Shown here: piece after piece, positions 58,529 to 64,000 of the stretch | How positions within the stretch are numbered: the first letter of the stretch is position 1 | How the letters are laid out: every line of letters begins with the position of its first letter | Made by a program: the position numbers and the translations under genes | Source of the DNA: Macrocystis pyrifera | Taxonomy: Eukaryota; Sar; Phaeophyceae; Laminariales; Laminariaceae | Direction: 5' to 3' | Assembly (NCBI GenBank): GCA_031763025.1 | Contig: JASSKH010000007.1 | Location: 1,597,276-1,661,275 of the forward strand | DNA length: 64,000 nucleotides | The notes under the pieces: generated by a model | Database searches by the model: none | What the model saw: the letters and a program-made list of their open reading frames with translations, nothing else | What the model was told of the DNA's origin: nothing

Positions 58529-61500
58529 TGACGGATAGGGACATTCACGAGTCTTATGACTTTACCGGCCCTATACTGGGTAAGGGTTCTTTCGCCACCG
58601 TGCTTCGAGTGAGAGATCGCACCTCTGGGTCGGAGTACGCGGTGAAGCAGGTGCGAGGAAGCTTTTCGCGCATCCGACAGGTAGATCACGATCTACGCAC
58701 GTACTGCTGTAGATTCTCTGTATCTTTGCCGTTATGATTTGTTGTGCAAGAGTCGTATATATCCTACGTACAGATTTTACGCGGCACAAATGTGTGTAAG
58801 AGCTGTGCGATACAGATCCCACCAGGCAAACTTAATCTACCGCTGTACGTCGTGCAGGTCACGTAAAATGAGGGATCTACGGTATGTACCTGACAAACCA
58901 GAAAGATCTAGATGATGAAGAGAGATGGGGGTCTGATTTGTCTGACGTGTGAAACCTTTGATAACCGTTAAGCTCTACAGCAGTAAGGTAGGTACGTATT
59001 CCCGTGTAAGCCGCGCGTCCTGTATGGCTCCTCGACTGCCACCGCGCAGTCGTGTGGGAGACGCAAGTTGTTGGCGGATAGAAGTACGGGCTGTCAGAGG
59101 CAATACATAGCAGGAGTGACGCCCTTGCAGAGGTGTGCCATACGGAAACGCCTACCCAAGGAGGCGCGTAGTTTCCTGCACACACGCTCTGGTAGACCCG
59201 AACGAAGCGTAGACGCTTTTACCCTCTACAGCCTCGCTTCAGGCGAGGAGGAAGAGGAGCAGAGCTGGGGGACCTTTATAAATAGGATCGCGTACGCGAG
59301 GGGAAAGAGGAAAAGAGCTGGGGGGAACGTGTTCGAAAATCCAGTCTACGGGAGGCTTTTTTTCGCGCTTTTTCTCGCATCTTTGTCGCGGGGTGGATGG
59401 AGGGTGAGAATTTGTCGTAAACCGACGACGATGGTCGGGACACTCTCTTTTATCGGCATGGTTTTTTGCATACACGGCCGGTGCTGGTAGGCTCAGCGCG
59501 CACTCGGTGTCCCTTCGGGCGTGAATCGCGCGATGTAACCGGCGGAGCGGGTCGCTCTCAATGACGCAGGCAGCGTTTGCGGCGGTCTTTGTGCGCAGCG
59601 CGACGACAGTGCCGGGACAGGAATGCATTCTCCAGGGGAGGGAGAGTCCGCCTCCATCTCCTTTTGACTCCGCGATAACTATTCCTTTGACTCTGCGATA
59701 ATTATTCCACAGTTAATTCTGAGTAGATTTCCTGCCACAAAACGCGGGCACAGCAAAATGGGTTTCTAGAGGGCTTGACGCCTCTTTCTTCCCCCCTTTC
59801 GCCCGGCCTCCCTCCGCAGTGTGACCTGACTGCTGCCAGCAACGCGGAGTCCGCCATGGCGATGTGCGAGAAAGAATGCCGCATCATGATGTCGCTGTCG
59901 CACCCGAACATCGTCAGGCTGCAAGAGGTGAGAGAGCACAAGCGCTCGCCAGGTTGGCAGGCCGGCTGCCTAGGCGTCAGGGTCCACCCCAGACGCGTGT
60001 TGTATACGATAGGGCTTGCCTTTATAATGCGTTACACGTAGCACTTTTTGGCCCTAGTAGTTTTGATGGACGGAGCTCCTCGTCAACTGAGACTGAGCTA
60101 GCCGGTAATACAGGCATTATATGCACCAGGTATCCTTTTTGCGCCTGCACATTTTTGTTCGTTAGCACCTACCCCTGGAGGCCATGCATGATTTGTTCAT
60201 CGTGTTATATTATGAACAAGCCTACACGTTTTCTCAAAAGTCAGTTTTGGGTGGCTTACTATTAATAGTGCCTGAGTGATAGTACTCTTAATAATGACTT
60301 ACTAAAGTACTACTAATATTAAAGATGGCTCAACAGTACTAATGACTTACCAATAGCATTTTTTTACTTACCAACGGTACTAATGACTTAATAGTATTAA
60401 ATGACTTGCTAATAGCACTAATGACTTACTAGTAGTATTAATGACTTACTAATAGTGTTAATGACTTACTAGTGATGTTAATGCCTTACTAATAGTGTTA
60501 ATGATTTACTAATAGTGTTGATGACTTACTAATAGTGTTACTGACTTACTAATAGTGTTAATGACTTACTAGTAGTATTAGTGACTTACCAATAGTATTA
60601 ATGACTTAGCAAGAGCACTATTAATAATGACTTACTAACAGTACTAATGACTTACTAATAGTACTAATGACTTACTAATAGTATGGAGCTCTTCGAGTGA
60701 GGAGCCCCAGCGACATCAGTTGCAGCTATTATACCCCTATCTTCTGGTAACCTTAAGCTTGCCGCCACGCTATTCATAGTACGGGGGGCCATAGTAATAC
60801 ATAGTAATACATAGTAATCTGAGCCCACGATGGGCCCAAAAAACATGCATCCCCCTATGTTGACACACCATATTTGGTTATCATTACTACCAGCAGTGTG
60901 TATTACTGTCCCTCCCCGAGGAATTCTATGGTCTATGGTCTATGGTCATACGACTACGGCCATGCTTGAGATCGAGTACATCTCTCCTATCGAGTATCCC
61001 CCCCCCCCCAACAAATGTGACATGTAGGTTTGGTACACTCAATTGCCGCGAGAAAACGCTCGCTATCTCCTATCTCTAGATAGATGGTGGCCACAGGCGG
61101 CGAAACAGGAAGGGTATAAAATTAGCAAGAAGTTTCTATGTAATATATGGAAACAGTGAAATGAGGGCCCAAATGTTGGAGGTGTCTCCATCAGGAGTAG
61201 GAACGGTGCTCCGTCTCGAAAGAGATGCGTGGTCAATGGTCAAATGACTAATGCAAGCAACCAATGAGTACCCCCCCCTCCCCTCCCCGAAATGATGTCT
61301 ACCTGGTAATGCTGCTGCTGTTGCTGCTGTTGCTGTTGCTGTTGGCGCGCGCTTGGACCCGCGCGCGTGTGGCAGAGGTTTAACACCGGTAAACTATTTT
61401 TCGCGGTCGGTATAGAATTTGTGTTGGGCTTTGTTTCGATTGGGGGGAGAATCGAGCGTTCTCCGAGCTGTCGAACTGGCTGTGTTTGAGTGTATCATTT

Positions 61501-63404
61501 ACACGTCGTCCAAGGCTCGCGGCTTATGGCTTCCCCCGCGGAAGGCTTAGAGTCTCCGCTAGGTTTTTTTCCTAATTTAGCAGCGGCGGTAGTAGAAAAT
61601 ATAGGGCTTCGTTTCCTTTTTATAATATGAAACGAAAACTACATTTTTTTGTACAGGTGGTCTTGGTAGATGTCTTTACCCACTGCCGTTTGACGGGGAG
61701 GTAGGGATGTCCGCCCCGCGCGACAGGCTTGGTGATTTTGTCGACTCGCCGCCATTGATTGAACAGGGGTTTTCTCAGTTTCATGAGGCGGTCCTTTTTT
61801 CGTGCAGCCGTGGAGTGTGTTGACGTGTAACGACCTCTAGTCCGTTACCTCTGATGTTGTGACGGGCGGGTTTATCGCAGGTTTACCGGCCGCCTTTGGG
61901 AGACAAGTTCTACCTGGTTCTTGATCGACTGGAAGGGGGAAGCGTAGACGGATTGTGGAGGGAGCAGGGGAAGCTCGCCGAGGACCATGCGGCCCACATC
62001 ATCCTCCAGGTCATTTCTGCCGTTCGCTACTGCCATGACAGAGACATCGCGGTGAGACGGGAGGGGGCGTACTCATTCGTGTGCCTGCCCTACGCCTTTT
62101 GACCATTTACCACGCATCCCTTTCGAGACGGAGCACCGTTCCTACTCCTAGTAGAGACACCTCCAACAGTTGGACGCTCAGTACGTTTTGTCGACATATT
62201 ACGTAAAAACTTGATTCCCACCCTTCTCCCCTCAGGGGGGGGGGTACTCATTCATGTCATGCATGGCCGTAGTCGTATGACCATAGACCCTCGCATCCCT
62301 ACAATGCCGGGACGGAGTACGTCGGATTTTCACCGACCAGGCAGACATTGCTTGCACCAAGCGCGAAGCGCCGTGAGGTGTTGGGCGAGTCGCAAGAAGG
62401 GTGAGCTGCATCCTACTAAGAACCGCTTTTGAGGCGGATTTTCATGCATATGGATGACAGCGTCGATGAATTGATTTAATTTCTGGTGTAGCCACTTCCA
62501 GAGACAGCAATGGGTTTACTATGCGACTGCCTCGTGGGTGCCTTACCATATACACACTACTTGATACGATCATCCCCCTTGTTCGGGGTAAAGGTTCTCC
62601 CCGCACTAAAATTATCTACTAGTAACTCGACCGCCAGCCGTGGTAATCGCCAAAAAAAAAAAAAAAACGGTACTACCCTGGCTGTCTAGCTCACGCAGTG
62701 AGAGGCGTGTTTGACTGCGTCGTCGCCAAACGGCGCCAACCCAACCTATATATATATATATGTACCAGCTATATAATATAGGGGGGGGGAGGGGCGGGAA
62801 ACTAACCTCGTGGGAACGACCGATTGTGGTTTGTCTTCTCTACGGTCAGAGTGTGACTGGCCCGTAGAAAGCTCCGTCTGCTGGCAATACGGCACTGATC
62901 TGGGACAGGCAGGCTCACTTGACCGAGACGAGCTGCGATCACGTGCAGGCTTCCCACTCGAAGATATTAAGCAATGCTGGTGGCCTGAGCGTCCTAGGCC
63001 TACAAGACCCCACAGAGATGTTCACACCACTTGACAAGCGCGATGCTGGCGTTTTGAGACTCCACATGTACGTTCGCTGGTCTCCCAGGTTAACGAGCTA
63101 GTGCGTTCGACATCTTCATCGCGGTTACGCGTTGTGCTTGGCGCGTTCGTTTTTTTTGTATACCTCCGGCGACCAACCACGCCCCCGTACCCACCTACCG
63201 CCTCCTTGTACCGACCTGCCGGCCTCGTACATTTTTGTTTTCGTCTGTTTCCAGCATCGGGACCTTAAGATGGAGAACTGTCTCTTCGAGGATTCGTCGC
63301 TGGTACCCATCGTGAAGGTGATCGACTTCGGCCTCAGCACGGAGTTGAAGAACGGAATGACATCGCGGGCCTTTGTGGGCACCGTGCTATACACGGCTCC
63401 CGAG
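58529..63404 (+). CDS. Ser/Thr protein kinase, CAMK-like; 5' start unclear, 3' end beyond window
   Basis: Four exons in one phase: about 58529-58650, 59820-59927, 61881-62051 and 63255-63404, each bounded by AG and GT. In order they carry the glycine loop LGKGSFATV, the ATP-anchoring Lys in YAVKQ, the helix-C Glu in CEKECRIMMSLSHPNIVRL, and the hinge YLVLDRLEGG. Then come the catalytic HRDLKMEN, the metal-binding DFGLS and GTVLYTAPE. All residues needed for phosphotransfer up to APE are intact. The layout resembles calcium/calmodulin-dependent kinases, but the deciding C-terminal part is not in the window. Introns are 1169, 1953 and 1203 bp. The start is uncertain: an acceptor at 58527-58528 (CTCGCAG) implies an earlier exon, though the frame is open upstream. 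Confidence 0.85.
60255..60690 (+). repeat. 20-bp minisatellite (AATGACTTACTAATAGTRTT) in kinase intron 2
   Basis: About 18-20 degenerate units of AATGACTTACTAATAGTGTT and shortened forms. Confidence 0.9.
60935..61300. repeat. C-run repeats, kinase intron 2
   Basis: CTATGGTCATACGACTACGG, then GAGTA and a C-run (60940-61013). A related block, TGGTCAATGGTCAAATGACT then GAGTACCCCCCC, lies at 61233-61290. Bases 61175-61245 also recur in reverse complement at 62100-62175. Confidence 0.7.
61308..61345 (+). repeat. CTG/TTG microsatellite
   Basis: GCTGCTGCTGTTGCTGCTGT and similar units in kinase intron 2. Confidence 0.85.
62063..62310. repeat. Reverse copies of the C-run repeats, kinase intron 3
   Basis: GGGGGCGTACTCATT at 62063 and a G-run with TACTCATTCATG, then GGCCGTAGTCGTATGACCAT at 62230-62290. 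They form an inverted pair with 60935-61300 across the third coding exon. Confidence 0.7.
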
Positions 63405-64000
63405 GTGCGACTTGGCGGGGGGGGGGGGGGGAGGGGGGAATATAGTCGAACAGAATCCCAACCCCTCTAGTTTTGTTTCGCATATTGCTTGTACCCGCGT
63501 TTTGGGCGCTATTTACTCGGAGGCAGAGTTCGGAAAACTAATTGTAGAGGGGTTGCTGCTGTACCTAGAGGTTGTGACCCTTTCTTGCTACTGCATTTCG
63601 CAGAAACCTAGAGCTGACTCTAATTTCGAGTTGTTTTGTCCCCTCAAAGGGAGTGCAGTCTTTAAGGCCGACGTGAAGGGCTTAGTGAGACTCGAGACGG
63701 GACTACTAAACTGACGATAGAAAGTGAGTATGCTTACAGCGACGGCCACTTCGTGATGAGGGAATGGTATTTCACAACATAGTGTCCGAGTGTTGCGGCA
63801 CGGGCTGCTGGATGCTCACGCTTAAATGGGTTGATGACACCAAACTTACCGACCATTGCGTTGGTCGCTGTCTTAAAACACCTAAGGGGGTACCTTAACT
63901 ACTTACCGCTTACCGCACAGTAGAATTTTGTTTGGTTTGGTTTGTCTCCAGAATGTGGCTGCACTTTGCCCTGAGAGGGCTGTAAGGTACCCTACCCCTT
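63405..64000 (+). other. Kinase intron 4 (start), no exon seen
   Basis: Frames here show no kinase C-lobe motifs. A possible acceptor (TTTGTCTCCAG, ending about 63952) precedes AATGTGGCTGCACTTTGC, which does not look like kinase subdomain IX. Confidence 0.4.
63417..63436 (+). repeat. Poly-G run after the kinase exon
   Basis: A G-run a few bases inside the intron after the APE-encoding exon. No further kinase exon was found to the window end. Confidence 0.7.

Noticed and set aside
5081-60610. TATTAATAG sites as TATA boxes
   Set aside because: They are not placed upstream of the gene starts seen here, and several lie in introns or after genes.

Overview
The window is eukaryotic nuclear DNA from a repeat-rich genome. 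Genes are split by long GT-AG introns, pol III-type SINEs and LTR, LINE, Helitron and hAT-type elements are all present, and simple repeats are abundant. A stramenopile alga, most likely a brown alga, fits best. The reasons are kilobase-sized introns, a class C receptor combined with a filamin repeat, CTG-rich repeats, and one first exon that resembles a bipartite plastid presequence with Phe at the predicted cleavage point. This assignment is inference; no rRNA or barcode gene is present.

Layout. 0-3.1 kb: a decayed Ty1/copia pol bracketed by palindromic tRNA-like SINE pieces. 3.3-4.8 kb: copy 1 of a 1.2-kb dispersed element ending in a (AAC)n tail of about 210 bp. 5.3-7.6 kb: a minus-strand LINE abutting a possible plastid-targeted first exon (7.7-8.0 kb). 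8.2-13.7 kb: an eroded Helitron-like Rep on the minus strand between copies of a 190-bp repeat. 14.3-17.3 kb: an inverted duplication, a 169-bp LINE stub with its empty site, and a GCCATGGG minisatellite. 17.76-22.98 kb: one miniature LTR retrotransposon (TRIM) broken by three later insertions: a hAT-type element, a SINE, and a 3.3-kb palindromic LTR insertion. 24.5-26.8 kb: more copies of the TRIM.

28.2-40.0 kb (minus strand) holds the main gene. It is a class C (GABA-B-like) G-protein-coupled receptor with a signal peptide, a glycosylated ectodomain, a filamin repeat, seven membrane segments and a heptad-repeat cytoplasmic tail. The exon phases join exactly from position 36718 to the stop codon. 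Its introns carry hairpin MITEs, minisatellites and a LINE stub.

41.7-48.3 kb: a second LINE 3' half, several LINE tail stubs and two large foldbacks. 48.5-52.2 kb: fragments of a cysteine-rich gene around a 2-kb CTG-rich higher-order repeat. 52.4-58 kb: a TA-flanked MITE family, SINEs and copy 2 of the 1.2-kb element. 58.5-63.4 kb (plus strand): the N-terminal two thirds of a Ser/Thr protein kinase in four exons, running off the window.

Only two genes look intact, the receptor and the kinase, and both are signalling proteins. Nothing shows that they act together. The rest of the window is layered transposable-element history that can be read from target-site duplications and paralogous empty sites.
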